From NCBI GenBank assembly GCA_963576725.1, contig OY755240.1:60078633-60142632 (forward strand): a stretch of 64,000 nucleotides of DNA, given 5' to 3'. The DNA is from Azorinus chamasolen. Taxonomy: Eukaryota; Mollusca; Bivalvia; Cardiida; Solecurtidae. The notes under the pieces are model-generated. The model was given only the letters and a program-made list of their open reading frames with translations, made no database searches and was not told where the DNA came from. Shown one piece after another: positions 12,141 to 23,950 of this stretch. Numbering within the stretch: position 1 is the stretch's first letter; each line of letters opens with the position of its first letter. Position numbers and translations under genes: made by a program.

Positions 12141-13066
12141 GTTATCATTTCCTGAATATTCATCAGGAAAAGGGTTAACAAATGATAGTTTGACAATGAC
12201 AGACACTGTAGAAGCATACCTATATGTAAATGTAATTCCATAAGCAAAAAGAGAAGACCCTGATCAGACGGCTCTTATAGGGACATCTGAACTGGTTCTT
12301 CTCTGTTTGCAAAGGCATGTAAACACTATAAATGCAGAACATTTGCAGTACGTGCTTGGTTAAGCCTCTACTCCATGAATATGCGTGTCAGTAATAATGG
12401 CATCATGAATATTAATTAGATTAATTGTTGCAAAACTACTAGGACACATAAAAAGTTGGTCATGACAGAAACCGTAGATTCATACTTACGTTGTATATTA
12501 TATCTTAAGCAAACAGAGCAGACCCTGATCAGACGGTTCCTGTAGGAGCCGTCTGACATTTGTGTACTCTGTAAGCAAAGGTGTAGAAAAGTGTGTTTAT
12601 ATTGTTCATGATTATTATTCGTAAAGACGATTCTAAAAAGTGGTCACAGTATAAGGTTTGGTGGAGAAATGACGATTTTTGTATTTGGGTACGCATGTTT
12701 ATATGTAGCTCTGTTAACAACATAGAATATTCTACATTTCCTTTTGTATGCTGTCATTGAATCACCAATATCGTGAAGGATATGAAATATTCAATCGTCC
12801 GAATTTAAAAAAAACAAAAAAACCTTTCCCTGTTGCATATTCATGTAAGAAATAATGACATCATCAGTATTTATGAACTAATTTTCGTAATGGCATATGT
12901 ACACAGGGTGTTTTGGAACTGGTAGAAACTTTAGAGTGAGATGTATTATAATTCAACAAGCAAACAGAGCAGAAAGTAATCAGTCGGCTCCTATAGGAGC
13001 GGTTTAATCCTGAGTCTACCCTGTTTACAAATGCTTGAAAAAGTGTTAATATCAAGGAAAGGGTTA
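12141..13066. mobile_element. Cluster of MITE-like hairpin elements
   Basis: At least three pieces of one family. Each has a near-palindromic core, 'gcaaacagagcagaccctg', 'atcagacggctcctatagga' and the reverse complement 'cagactctgtttgc', at about 12243-12325, 12505-12590 and 12955-13035. The last lies in a fuller copy, about 12821-13066, ending 'ggaaagggtta'. There are no open reading frames. Confidence 0.65.
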
Positions 13067-13272
13067 TATGATTATGGATGACAGTGCATTATCTTGCTCA
13101 GACACTGTTTAGAAAACGCGATTGCAAATAGCCTATTACATGTATCATAGATTTTAATGACGTTTGAAAAGTCTATGACGTTTTAAAAATCTGGGAAGAG
13201 ATAGAACATAGATGATGCCCTGATTTTTTGCACTGTAACGACAACTCTAAATATATCTAATTCAAGGTATAT

Positions 13273-13507
13273 TAACCCTTCTCTTGCTGAATTTTAAAAT
13301 ACATTTCTCCTTCTTTACCCATGCTCTGTTGTATTCACTGTGTACATGTATAGCGCTGTGCAATCACTGCTGTGGAGTGCACTGGATGCACAATCAACTT
13401 GTAAGTAGTGCAGACCCTGATGAGACAGCTCCAACAGGAACTATCTCATCTGGGTCTTCACTATTTACAGGTAGGTATATTGACGTGAATAGCAAGCGAA
13501 AGGTTAA
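13273..13507. mobile_element. TTAA-flanked MITE
   Basis: Begins 'ttaacccttctcttgctg' and ends 'cgaaaggttaa', so TTAA lies at both ends with CCCTT/AAGG inverted termini. The hairpin core of the family ('gcagaccctgatgagacag', 'ctgtcatctgggtc'-like) sits near 13405-13460. TTAA duplication and CCC termini are the hallmarks of piggyBac-type elements; no transposase is present. Confidence 0.6.
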
Positions 13508-13588
13508 TACAGGTGCTAACTTAATGCAACCAGTAGCTTTCTGTATTACTGCCATTTTAAATAAAGAAACCATTTGATATTAACCATT

Positions 13589-13775
13589 TCGAAAGCAGGG
13601 GAGTATGTCGTAGGGTGATTGTGTATGAAATAATTAATAAATTTGATGATATGTTGTTTATTGAATGACATTATTTCGCTCGATGTTACAAAAGTCGAGG
13701 ACGACCTTTTTTCGAAAGCAGGGGAGTATGTCGTAGGGTGATTGTGTATGAAACAATAAATAAATTTGATGAAAA
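13589..13775. repeat. Direct duplication of a ~124-bp unit
   Basis: The stretch starting 'ttcgaaagcaggggagtatg' and reaching 'aataaatttgatga' occurs at about 13589-13652 and again at 13713-13773, almost identical, separated by 60 bases. The near-identity implies a recent local duplication. Confidence 0.8.
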
Positions 13776-13794
13776 AAAACCAAAACAAAAACAA

Positions 13795-14612
13795 CGTTTC
13801 CTCTGGATAATAAATACATTCATACATCATGTGAATGCTAGATACCACCAGGTTATTGGTGTTCCTATGGGTGCGAACTGTACAAAACTGGTCGGAGAGT
13901 TTTATATTTTGAAATGAGAGGGATTTCAATTTCAGTCTGAACCTGCAAGCTCAAGCCGATGTCATAAAATCCATCAATGAAACTTCTCCATGTTTTGTTG
14001 ATATTTTCATTGCAGATAACCATATGTTTGATATGATTCCTACCATTTACCCAAAATATCTCAAGTTAAATAAAGAGAATTTTACCGACACTTGTGCAGC
14101 TTTTCTAGACCTTAAAAATGGACAATGGAATTATTTCTTCAAAACTTTATGACAAAAGAGACGATTTTTATTTTAATATTGCATTTCCCTCATCTTGACG
14201 AAGATGTCCCCGTTCTCCATATAATTGATATTATCTCGCTAGAGCGTGTTTTTCTGCTTATGGTTCTAACAGTCGAAATCTCAGTTTAACTGAGAAGCTG
14301 AAAATTATATAGGTATCATAAATTAAGTAACACATTCTCTATTTTTTATCATCGAAATCACTCAATTATTGGCAAATATAGGTGTAATCTTAGGGCGCTT
14401 CCACGACCCGGTGTTTCACATCCGGAATTTTATGGTGATGTAGAACTCGTGAAATTATTGGACATACTCATTTTCGAATATGTTAAAACATGCTTAAAAA
14501 GCACCCTACAGTGCTACAGCATACTGCATTTCTGTCTATCAGCCCTTTTAAGTTGTAAATAATGCTGTCCTCTTTTCATGTACGCCGACAGGTTGGTATC
14601 TGACCTAGAGAG
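13795..14612 (+). pseudogene. Naiad-type Penelope-like element RT, decayed C-terminal half
   Basis: Plus-strand remnant of a Penelope-like reverse transcriptase related to the copies at 20.9, 28, 44 and 60 kb. Visible blocks, spread over several frames: 'YHQVIGVPMGANCTKLVGEF' (RT motif with PMGxNC), 'INETSP', a decayed YLDD strand, 'MFDMIPTIYPKYLKLNKENF', 'SSKLYDKRDDFYFNIAF', 'YRYHKLSNTFSIFYHRN' and 'YRCNLRALPRPGVSHPEFYGDV'. It ends in a relic of the 'LQHTACLVVNPFTVG...' C-terminus at about 14515-14605. Numerous frameshifts and stops show it is dead, and its 3' UTR is missing. Confidence 0.75.
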
Positions 14613-14782
14613 TCACAATTTGCTTACATCCAGCGGAAATCAAACTGTCAGTGATTTATCCTAACTTCATTTTAATCATTTGAAACGTGCTTTACAACAA
14701 CAATGCATCTTTTAGGAACTATTCTTATTCTGTCTTTAATATGCAAACATGTGTCAGCCAGTATTTTTTATAAATGAACTGA

Positions 14783-17742
14783 TTGATATTTACCGATGTG
14801 CAATATACATGTAACGCTTCAACGCCAGTGATAACCGTTAGTCAAGATTTCTTTTATCAGCACTTTGTTACTTGTTATAAGACAGTGCCAAAGAAAACAA
14901 ATACTATATTGACTAATCGTTACATCTATTCGAAACATTCTGTGCCAATTCTTCTTCTTTTATGTAGAGATGTTCATCTTTGCCCAGGTCCGACTACACC
15001 AATTTCTAAATAAGGTCGTTCTTCATCAGCCAGTAGTTTAGACTCGAATTCTCCTTTTAACTAGTTTTAATTTTATACATTTAACACCAGGAGTCTTTTA
15101 CCATAAATGGCGAAAAACGTCTATTTTCTACACAAACTAATGCTGCTTGTGTCTCTATATCTTAAACATGGCTTAATGCAACTGTGTCGGACCCTGAAAT
15201 TTACATAAATTAAATATTCTTTACACCGGAAGGACAGCAATCGAGATGGAGGCGGCGTACATGCCTTTTCATACGTTCTTTCCTTCAACCCTAGAAACGA
15301 TCTTGACCTTCCCGAGCTCGATGCACCCTGGATTGAAATTCTTTTACCAAAGACAAAACCTATTTTATGCGGTGTATTTTACAGACCCACGACTAAAAAA
15401 TGAACTTTTATGAACTGTTGGAAAAATTATTTACATGTATTTTGCATTTTAATGAACTTGAAACTATTCTGCTTGGTGATGTGAATACTAATGTAGCACG
15501 TACTGTACTCTTTGCAAATAGTTTTAGATCATTTACAGTATTATTTAACTTGTCTCAGCTAATCCATTATTTTACTAGTGTTGGTAGTACTTCATCATCA
15601 ATAATTGATCTTATTCTTGTTTCTGGCAAAGGCAGAATGTCTCAAAGTGGTGGTATTGATATATGTTTCAGTGGTCATTCCATGAGGAAAATGACAAAAC
15701 ATTACATTGGTAAACATAGATTTTGGGTGGTTTTCAGCCATTTCTTTTAAAAACAGACTGGAGTCCAGTTATTTTCTCTGTTACCGTGTCGGATGCTTGG
15801 ACGAACGTTAAGACTGTTTGTATTGATCCTGTTAAAGAAATACATTTGAAACAGAGAACAGAACCTTGTATTACCTCTGATATTTTTAGAATGCATTAAT
15901 GAGAGGAATGTGTACAAAAAAACAAATCTGAAGTTGATTTTAAAGTTTTTAAAAGTGTTAGGAACAAAACACAATCTGTAAATTTTAATGCAAAGAAAAG
16001 TTATTTTACCAGCATACTTGATTAGAATAAGAATGGTCCTAACTTTTGTGGAAAACTTTGAAAGAGCTTGGAATGCCTACCAAAAAGGATTCTGTTCTGC
16101 TGGCAGTATAGGACTAAATACTAATGGTGAAATTTGCTTTGATAAACTTAACGTTTTCAAACATTTTAAGTTGTTTTATGTCAATATAGCTTCTAGTCTG
16201 GTTGAGAAACATCCAAAATGTACGAACAAATATGATCAGAAGTTTGTGTTTGATTACTATTTTTCAAACCGTGTCATACCCAATAGTTTTTCATTCTCAA
16301 ACGTTAGTGAAAATAGTGTTTTGAAATACTTGAGAAACTTACGCCGTAATAATGCTACTGGATTGGATGACATTCCCTGTAGATTTGTACGTGAAGGTCA
16401 CATTATAGTTTGCTATCTCGCTCTTGTTTTTCATTTGTCAATAATCTAAGGGTCTATCCCAGATGATTTGAAATAAGCTCGAGCTGTTCGTTTGGATAAG
16501 AAAAATGATAGATCAGATGTCAGTAATTACATATCAGTATCTATTATTACCATAGTATCTAAAGTGTTTGAAAAAAGTTATTTTATATATTTGAATCTTG
16601 ATAAGCTTCTGTACAGTTTTCAGTCCGGTTGTAGAGGGGATTATCTACTGATACTTGTCTTATTCATCTTTCTGACTTTATCAGATTCGAAATGGATAAA
16701 GGAAATATCTTTTGATGCAACTGATCATAGAATCTAACTTATGAAACTTTAAGCTTTAGGTTTGCACCAATGCAGTGGTGTTGACTGGTGTAGATCTGAC
16801 CTTTGAGACAGACAATGACTGGTTGATGTGTCAGAAACATTTGCATCCCGAGAGGGTATATCTTGTGTTGTGCCTTGTGTTGTGCCACAAGGCTCCATAC
16901 TGGGCCAATTTTTGTTTTTAATTTATGTAAACGACATGCCGGATGCTGTATCAAACAAACTTTTATTGTATGCAGATGGTAATTTAGAGTTTGGCAAAAG
17001 TATTTCCCAAATTGAAAGTTGTCTGTCAAAAGATCTGGATGTAGTCATTTGATAATGATCTGACTAAATAAGACTGAATAAATCCTCTTCGGTTCAAAGC
17101 CTTAATTAAGAACTCAATCACATTTAGATATAGTTTGTAATGATCAACATATTAAGTCTTCTCCCTCTGTAAAGTACTTGGGTGCTATTTTAGACCAATT
17201 CTTATCTTGTGAGGCAATGACCAGATCAGTTATTACAAAGGCTACTAACAGACTGAAGTTTTTGTACAGAAAAGGGCAATTTTTTAAATTTACATACAAG
17301 GAACCTACTGTTTGTGCCACCTATTCAATGCCAATTTGATTACGCCTGTTGGTTTTGGTACCCAGCTCTTAATCACAGTTTGAAAAATATATTTCAATCG
17401 ACTCAAAATAAGTTAACCCGCTTAATTTTTAACATAGACTCGAGAGAACGCATAAGCACAAACCATTTTAAATACCTTAACTGGTTGCGCGTATCAAAAA
17501 GATTTGATCAAATCACTCTTTATCATGTTTTTAATATTTCAAAGGACACTGCTCCTGTCTATCTTGTGAAATAGAGGATCTGTTGCGAGTTGTCTTTTAA
17601 GATCACATGTTCCTAAACGAGCCTCATTTCTTTTCAGAGGTGTTCGCTTGTGGAATGGCCATTCGCAGACTTTAAAACATTAAGTGAATCTTCTAGTCAA
17701 TTTACATTTGATGTTAAGTCGTTCTTGATAGATAAACAATAA
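14783..17742 (+). pseudogene. CR1/Jockey-superfamily LINE, decayed ORF2
   Basis: Plus-strand non-LTR retrotransposon in pieces. It starts with a short open frame (14783-15013) ending 'LLLLCRDVHLCPGPTT', a degenerate version of the 'LLSGDVExNPGP' N-terminal motif. Endonuclease follows ('NRDGGGVH', 'LDAPWIEILLPKTKPILCGVFYRP' near 15300-15390, 'ETILLGDVNTNV' and 'TSSSIIDLILVSG' to 15630). The RT follows: 'NATGLDDIPCRFVREG' (16350-16400), 'ARAVRLDKKNDRSDVSNYIS', 'SVSIITIVSKVFEK', 'VPQGSILGQFLFLIYVNDMP' (16870-16940) and 'KLLLYADGN', a mutated YADD box. The C-terminal part shows 'VKYLGAILDQFLS' and 'QCQFDYACWFWYPALN'. TAA is at 17740-17742. Many stops and shifts; inactive. Confidence 0.8.
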
Positions 17743-18420
17743 GTTAATATACAGATTTCGTTAAATTGATGGTACTTCTGAATTTATTGGATTTCTTGAA
17801 TATCAGCGTTTCGTTTTATGCATTTGCTTTCTTATCTTTGTTGATTTGGAGATGTTTGTTTCATTCTATTATGAATTGTTCTGATACTCTGCTGTGTTAA
17901 TTAGTGAACAGTCTGAAGCCGACACATTTTGAGCTAAGCTGTGTTCATAGGGATAGTTTATGTGATACTATATTTTAAGATTATATCTGTGATAGTTATT
18001 TATAATGATAATCTCTTTGCCCGTCACTACACTGATCATTAAAATGTCAATGTGTTTTAATCTCTGTACTTGTAATAACTGATGATTTAAAGTGTTACAT
18101 TCTTAAGCTTACTGCCATAATCTACGATTTAGGCCTATTGTCTTTTTATATGCTTAATTAAGGATATAGTATTTATATTGTAGCTTCTTAGAGCCTTATT
18201 ACCATTTAAATAAGAATTATTAAGTACTACTTTTTAGTTTACTCTTGTTTATTTATTGTATGTTTATTTTACTTTATGTCTAGCTCACGTTGTTGGTTAC
18301 TTTGTATGTGCATGTATATGCTTTTGTTTTCATGCTTTTCATGCTAAGTTGTAAAGCACTTTTGAACGTATATATTATGAAAACAGTGCTATAGAAATGT
18401 GGTGTAATAAAAACAAATAC
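17743..18420 (+). mobile_element. 3' UTR of the CR1-type LINE
   Basis: AT-rich tail after ORF2, ending near 'acagtgctatagaaatgtgg' then 'tgtaataaaaacaaatac' at about 18382-18420. The 'gcgctatagaaatgt' plus AAT-type repeat ending is typical of CR1/L2-like elements. Confidence 0.5.
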
Positions 18421-18567
18421 TGGGACTCTCTGTGTCTTGTCACAGGAACCAAGGACCACAATGGAAATTAGGAAAATACATGGATTTTATATGTTGTATT
18501 TTATGTTTTGCCATGTTATGTACAATTTCTACTGAAATAAATATATCTATCTAAAGTCATATCTAAA

Positions 18568-18900
18568 GCCTTAGTACTATATGAAGACGCCTTTTCAAAT
18601 CCGGAAACAGATGGAGGGGGTCGGTAACCCTTTATTACTTTTCTACAGTTACTCTGTTTGTTGGGTACACTAGCGATAGGTGGATCCTGTTTGTTTCACT
18701 TAAATATGTTTTAGTTTAAGATGCAGTTTACCAATGTATTTGTCATAGCGATTGTTGTTGAATAGTCGGAGAGGGGATACGTTTGTTTACAGGGATTGTC
18801 TTTTAGGGTGGGGATGGAATAGGTGTGAGGTTTGACACCCCTAAATATAAATAGGTATAAACCCCCATTGGCATTTACTTCCCCTGCTTTTTTAAACATA
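18568..18900 (+). mobile_element. Naiad subfamily-2 3' UTR fragment
   Basis: Carries 'acccttt attacttttctac', 'acactagcgataggtggatc' and 'ggagaggggatacgtttgtt', shared with tails at 23.4, 49.4 and 52 kb. It includes a decayed SECIS-like hairpin at 18581-18624 (ATGA core, helix GACGCC against GGGGTC, loop with AAA; the 3' GA core is mutated to GT). The coding part is absent. Confidence 0.65.
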
Positions 18901-20560
18901 ATTGGGTCATGTTGTATCTACTAAAACATTAAGTATCTTCGTTTTAATGAGTTGTATTATCCATTGTGTATCGGTCTGCTGCAAATGGATATCCGGTTAA
19001 GCGTTCACTGACTGTTCCTCGGAACTCCAAACTGCAGTTTATGATCCGATAAAATTAATAGCGCTTCAAGAACGAATATTCTGTTTTTATTCATTACGTT
19101 TTAGCCAGAGGTTATTTCATAATGTTTTTCATAAACATATATTCATTTAATTAGTGGTAATATTCATTAAACTTATAGTCCATATACTCGTGTTCTATTT
19201 TTCAGTTCTTTAGGTCCATAACTGATATTTTCATATCTGTATAGATACCAGGATCTATCAAAATCTGTTATTTCTCAGCCAATCCCTATTTCCTTATATT
19301 TCCTGCCTACTACTCGTATTAACGCGGTTGACGACATGGGCAATCTTCTAGTTGCAAATTTAAAATAAATTAGCGAAAAGGACATCTATTTAAATGCAAC
19401 TATATTCAATAGTCATTTAAACATTCTCTGATAATCATGCCAGCTCAAATATGGCCGATGGTGGTCGTAAAGTACATATTTACCTGGTTAACCTGTATCG
19501 GTAGGGAACACTTCAGCCATTAGCAAAATAGTAAAATATACAAACTGGTTTATACGTTGATAATGTCACAACAAACATATTTATCAATCTTGATAAAGTG
19601 AAGTTATAAAATAGGATAACAACTCCAGTCGGTAATAAGTATCTGGTAAACTTAGTGTTTACCTTCAAGTATGCGTCTATGAAAATTTGTGTTTTATAAA
19701 ACTCAATTATTCTGTGGATGTTTTGAATGTATTGATTGATGGTCACTCGTTTCAGTGGATACTTCTTGTTTAAGCCAGTCCATTCAATTGATAGTTCGAT
19801 TAGTTCGATTGATTGTTGGCAACTCGCCTTCAATGAAATACATGTACATGCTAAACAGGGGCCACCTAGTCCTAATAATATATACAACCATTACCTTCAA
19901 CTTGAATTAGAACTACCCCAACTCGATGTATCGTTTTTCTGATGTTTCTATCAGTCTCAGTATTTGATTTTTAACATCTCCCTCGGCAAACATATGTTAA
20001 CAGTTTAGCCCATCGTTTCACTGGATATATTTGCTTCTTAACTTCTCGTCTCAGTGGAGACTGAGCTATTCGCCGCAACTGATGTATTCATTTTTGATCC
20101 CGTCGCCTCTCTGGATACACTCACACTTTAGCATATCGTCTCAGTGGATCTATTTACTTTTTATTTTAGTAATTCATCCAGGTCGTTAAGTCTTACATTC
20201 TTGGTGTCCGTTATAGAAACATAGTCAGTGTTAATGCAGACCAGAGGGTTCTTGTATGAACCAGAGACTATTTATCTGCTTAATATTTGTTTCGCACAAA
20301 TCATATAGAATCAAAATGAAATTTAGATGCACTCGAATTTCTAATTTAGACGAGTCCATTTAGACATACGGGTATTATGCTTTAATTCTTTGAATAGTGG
20401 AAATGTGGATTAGTCTATCTTTGTTTAACATCAAATCACATTTAAGATGGAAAGGTAATATTCATTGAAGCATGTTTTGAATGACAAAGCACACCTTGGT
20501 TAGAGGGTTGATCTGCACAATTCTTCCTCATGATTTCATTAAAGATAAATTTAATTAAAG
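18901..20560. other. No gene recognised
   Basis: About 1.6 kb of AT-rich sequence. A loosely repeated phrase, 'cgtctcagtgga' with variants, occurs around 20010-20145. Open frames here are short and match nothing I know. Confidence 0.4.
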
Positions 20561-20567
20561 ATGAAAG

Positions 20568-20810
20568 ATAGATGGAATAAGTGTGAGGTTGGGCACCCAA
20601 AATCCGGTTTAACCTCCAGTGACTTTTGTCACTGACCGTTCGAAGGTCACTTCCATCTTCCCCCTGTTTTATGTTTGTTTTGTCTCTGTGCGTCTCTTGA
20701 TGTTTTTATAGTTATGTACATTTGCTGTTTCCTTGTGTCGCTGTTCGGGTGGCTTTTTGTTATGTATATGGTGTTTCCTGCATGACTCATTTTTTGTACT
20801 TGTACTAGAT
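20568..20810 (+). mobile_element. Naiad subfamily-2 3' terminus
   Basis: Contains 'ggaataagtgtgaggttggg', 'gacttttgtcactgaccgtt', 'tatgtacatttgctgtttcc' and the terminal 'tttcctgcatgactca', the same 3' end seen at 23.95, 47.1, 49.9 and 63.0 kb. Confidence 0.7.
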
Positions 20811-20869
20811 TAATTCAGAAAATATTTGCCAGAGAAAAACCATAAACTCTGGCTTGCAATACTGCAAAA

Positions 20870-21395
20870 GCTTTCTTTACTGACGATCCAATGCAATATT
20901 ACATCAATTGGACTTGGTCAGAAGTTTTCGAGTCACTAACCTTTATTCTGGATAACATATTCTACGTTATGGGAGTGCCATTTACCGGCAGATTATTAGT
21001 ATTCCTATTGGTACGAACTGCGCACCGCTGGTCGCAGATTTGGTTTTGTACTGCTATGAGAGATATTTGATGTTGAGCTTGAAACTGCAATCTCATGCAG
21101 ATGTCATAAAAGCTTTCAATGAAACTTCACGATATTTCCATGGTACTTTCAATATAGATAACCCTTTCTTGGATAGTATGATTCCTTCTATTTATCGAAA
21201 ACAACTCAAACTACATCTTCCAAAAGAATGACAAAAGAAACGATTTTGATATTAATATTGTAAATTTCCCTTATCTTGACGGAGATGTTCCCCGGGGTAT
21301 ATGGGGTTTACATATATCACCTTATTCGTTTCGTTAGAGCTTGTTCTTCTGCTGATGATTTTACCAGTCGAAATATCATTTTAACTGAACAGCTG
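20870..21395 (+). pseudogene. Naiad RT fragment
   Basis: Plus-strand RT core of a Penelope-like element: 'TWSEVFESLTFILDNIFYV', then 'YRQIISIPIGTNCAPLVADL' (PIGTNCAP motif near 21000-21040) and 'VLYCYERYLMLSLKLQSHAD' with 'FNETSRYFHGTFNIDNPF' at 21118-21165. Here YLDD reads YFHG, so the catalytic aspartates are lost. It continues through a frameshift with 'DINIVNFPYLDGDVPRG' near 21250-21300 and breaks off at 21395, where an inverted 3' tail of another copy begins. Confidence 0.75.
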
Positions 21396-22089
21396 CTTAA
21401 ATGAAAAAGTAGTTTTAAAGTCAAGCAGACAAAGACGCAACCACCACTAAAACATCGATAGATAGCACGTCTCTAACACACACAACCACACACCCAAACC
21501 GACGCACGTACACAAGATGAACACAGAAAACATCAACAAACACACAAGTACAAGAGATAACATTACAAACATGAACAAAAGCACAAGTACAAAGACACGG
21601 TCGGTGGCAAAATCACCACTGGGGGTTTAATTGAAAAAGTATTAAAGTCAAGCAGGAAAAGCCACACATAAAACGCCATCATCACCAAACCAGCGATAGA
21701 AAGCAATTTATATACACACATACACAGGAGATGGAAATATTACACATGAACAAACGCACAAGTACAAAGACACCAGACCAACACAAACGCAAGGGCGAAC
21801 ACACACAAACACGCACGAGATGCAAACCACAAACCTGAACAAACACATAAGTACAAAGACAACAAACAAACAAAAGCAAGGGTGACAAAGAAGGTACCGC
21901 CTGGAACGGCCAGTGACAAAACCACCACTGGAGATTTAAACTGGTTTACGGACGTCCTAACCTCACAATTATCTCAAAGTCACCTTAGCTAAACAACATT
22001 GTAAACAAAGGTATCCCTGCCGGACTTCCCTAAAACATAGAAAACACAAAATGTAAAACATTGCATAACAACTGCGAAAGTCCGTCAAA
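21396..22089 (-). mobile_element. Two nested Naiad 3' tails, minus orientation
   Basis: Reverse-strand Naiad 3' ends: 'gaaaaagtag...agtcaagcag' (terminus) appears at 21396 and again at about 21632, each followed by CA-rich repeat and 'gatgaacacagaaaac'-type sequence. The second tail runs on with 'aaggtaccgcctggaacggc', 'ggtttacggacgtcctaacc' to 22089, where a TIR element interrupts it; it resumes at 22984. Confidence 0.7.
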
Positions 22090-22091
22090 TA

Positions 22092-22981
22092 CCGTATAAC
22101 GGGTTATTTTTACCTGCTGCTAATTTTTACTTATTTTTACGACCAAAGTCATTTTCGTAAAAATATTCCTCATATATTTTCGCCGCGTAAACTATGGTAA
22201 AAGGATCTAGTATCTAGAACTTGGATTTAATTGTAAGCAGTGTAATCTTATCAAAGTCACCCTTATCTTCCGATACACTAGAGCGACGTGTTATTGTTAA
22301 TACCTATGCATGTAGTGTACAGGTGTTTCAGTGCATTGTGTAATAGGCTATCATCATCAAAACAAAATATGAAGAAACAACACATTATCTGACAAACGTT
22401 TCTATTGACCGAAATCAAAACACACCGAGAGGAAATGAGACAATCATCCAATCAGATGCACGGTTACTAACTGATTACGATACTGTAACTGGTTTCAGTC
22501 ACTTACTGAATTTGTCAGATAAAGCGGGGTACCATTCCTGCATCAGTTTCGTCCTTATTGCTTTTGGACTTTTTTCATGGCGCTCATAACGTATATTTTA
22601 TTTACCAACTTCATTTCTGCGGCAGTGGTCGTCGTTGGCAGAACACTTGACCATAACAAACTTTGGGACAAATATGTACATGTAGCACATAATGGTCAAT
22701 TACGTTAATTATGGTGTTTGATGCCCAGGGCGATAGCCGGTACATGTGTTTACTGCGCGGTTACCGTGGTAGGTGTGAACAATTTTCTAACTGCGAAATA
22801 CAATTGAATTTGTATTAACAAAACTACTTGCTGTGAATTTTTAATGATGTAAACTTTTGATGAGCTAATTTTTTACGTGTCTTCATGGATTCGTAAAAAT
22901 AAAAGTCATATAAAATTAAATCATGTGTTTTTACTACAAATCCGTAAACTTTTACAGCAGTAAAAATAACCCGTTATACGG
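22092..22981. mobile_element. 890-bp TIR element with TA target duplication
   Basis: Starts CCGTATAACGGG at 22092 and ends with the inverse CCCGTTATACGG at 22981. The inverted termini match over 22 bases without a gap ('...ttatttttac') and, with one extra base, over about 30. TA is duplicated at 22090-22091 and 22982-22983. Removing the element rejoins 'cgtcaaatatgtactcaatg' exactly as it reads in the uninterrupted Naiad tail near 59783. No transposase is encoded, so this is a non-autonomous, probably Tc1/mariner-type, element by target site. Confidence 0.85.
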
Positions 22982-23063
22982 TATGTACTCAATGACTTTG
23001 CTGAAGACAGAGCAACTGCAGGGAAGCCGTTAGGGACACGACAGAGAAAAGGCAATACATAAG

Positions 23064-23108
23064 TCTGGTAAGCTCATCCCATTTCTGGTTTCAAGAGTAT
23101 ACCATCAT
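23064..23108 (-). promoter_or_regulatory. SECIS-like stem-loop (Naiad 3' UTR)
   Basis: On the minus strand: ATGA, helix arm TGGTATACTC, loop with GAAA then CCA-GAAA-TGG mini-stem, helix arm GAGCTTACCA, then GA. TGGTA/TACCA and CTC/GAG pair perfectly. This is the layout of a form II SECIS element. The coding part of this copy is not present. Confidence 0.55.
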
Positions 23109-23355
23109 AGAGTACACCCCAATTAACGGACGCCCTAACCTCAAACGTACCTCAAAGTCACCCTAGCTTAGTGTAAGTAAAGGTATCCCCGCCGGACTTT
23201 CCCACAACATAAAAGACGGTAAATACATGAAAATATATAAAACATAGCATAACAGCTGTGCAAATCCGTCACATATGTACTCAATGACTTTGCTGAAGTC
23301 AGAGCAACTTCAGGGAAGCCGTTAAGGGCACGACAGGGAAAAAGTAATACATCAG

Positions 23356-23399
23356 TCTGGTAAGCTCATCCCATTTCTGATTTAAGAGTATGCCATCAT
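23356..23399 (-). promoter_or_regulatory. SECIS-like stem-loop (Naiad 3' UTR)
   Basis: Same structure as at 23064-23108, with TGGCA opposite TACCA (one C-A mismatch) and TTAAA in the apical loop. It keeps the ATGA and GA cores. Confidence 0.5.
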
Positions 23400-23400
23400 A

Positions 23401-23950
23401 GAGTCAACCCTTTTACAGTCAACAATCACGCTGCCCGCTTTTCATGACACCGATAGGAAAGCATTACTACTCTATGAAGACACCCCCTGGAATCTGGAAA
23501 CGTGCCCTTTATTACATTTCTACATGTAATCTGGTTGCAGCTCAATTATTGAGTACACTGGCGATATGTGGATCCAGGTTATTTCACTTAAATATGTTTC
23601 CGTTTTACATGCCATTTACCACTCTGTTTGCCATTGCGGTTGTTGTATTTTAGTAGAAGAGGAGATACGTTTACTTACACTGTTTGTCGTTTAGGGTGGA
23701 GATGAAATAGTGTGAGATTGAGCCCCCCAACCCAACCAGTTTAAACCCCAAGTGACTATTGTCTCTGACCGTTCCAAGGCGGTACTTCCATCTTCCCATA
23801 TTGGTTGTTTGTTTTGTCTTTGTATTACTCTGTGTTTTGATAGGTACATGTATGTACATTTTCTGTTTTTATTTGTTGTGGTGCTGTTTGGGTGGTTGTT
23901 TGTTTTGTATGTGGTATTTCCTGCATGACTCATATTGTACTTTTATTTAA
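23401..23950 (+). mobile_element. Naiad subfamily-2 C-terminus and 3' UTR
   Basis: Opens with the last codons of the RT ORF ('NPFTVNNHAA', decayed) and 'actctatgaagac', a SECIS-like start whose downstream arm is deleted. It continues through 'tggatccaggttatttcact', 'gactattgtctctgaccgtt' and ends 'tttcctgcatgactcatat' near 23935. No functional protein. Confidence 0.7.

Larger units (their letters stand above)
22984..23400 (-). mobile_element. Naiad subfamily-1 3' UTRs, tandemly duplicated, minus orientation
   Basis: Continuation of the tail interrupted at 22090, read on the minus strand up to a SECIS-like hairpin at 23064-23108. A second partial copy of the same tail runs from about 23118 ('acggacgccctaacctcaaa') to 23400 with its own hairpin. 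At about 23401 the orientation flips to a plus-strand subfamily-2 tail, giving a head-to-head junction. Confidence 0.7.

Noticed and set aside
19513..19887. 124-codon minus-strand frame
   Set aside because: No recognisable motif, no splice context, and overlaps an opposite-strand open frame; insufficient support.
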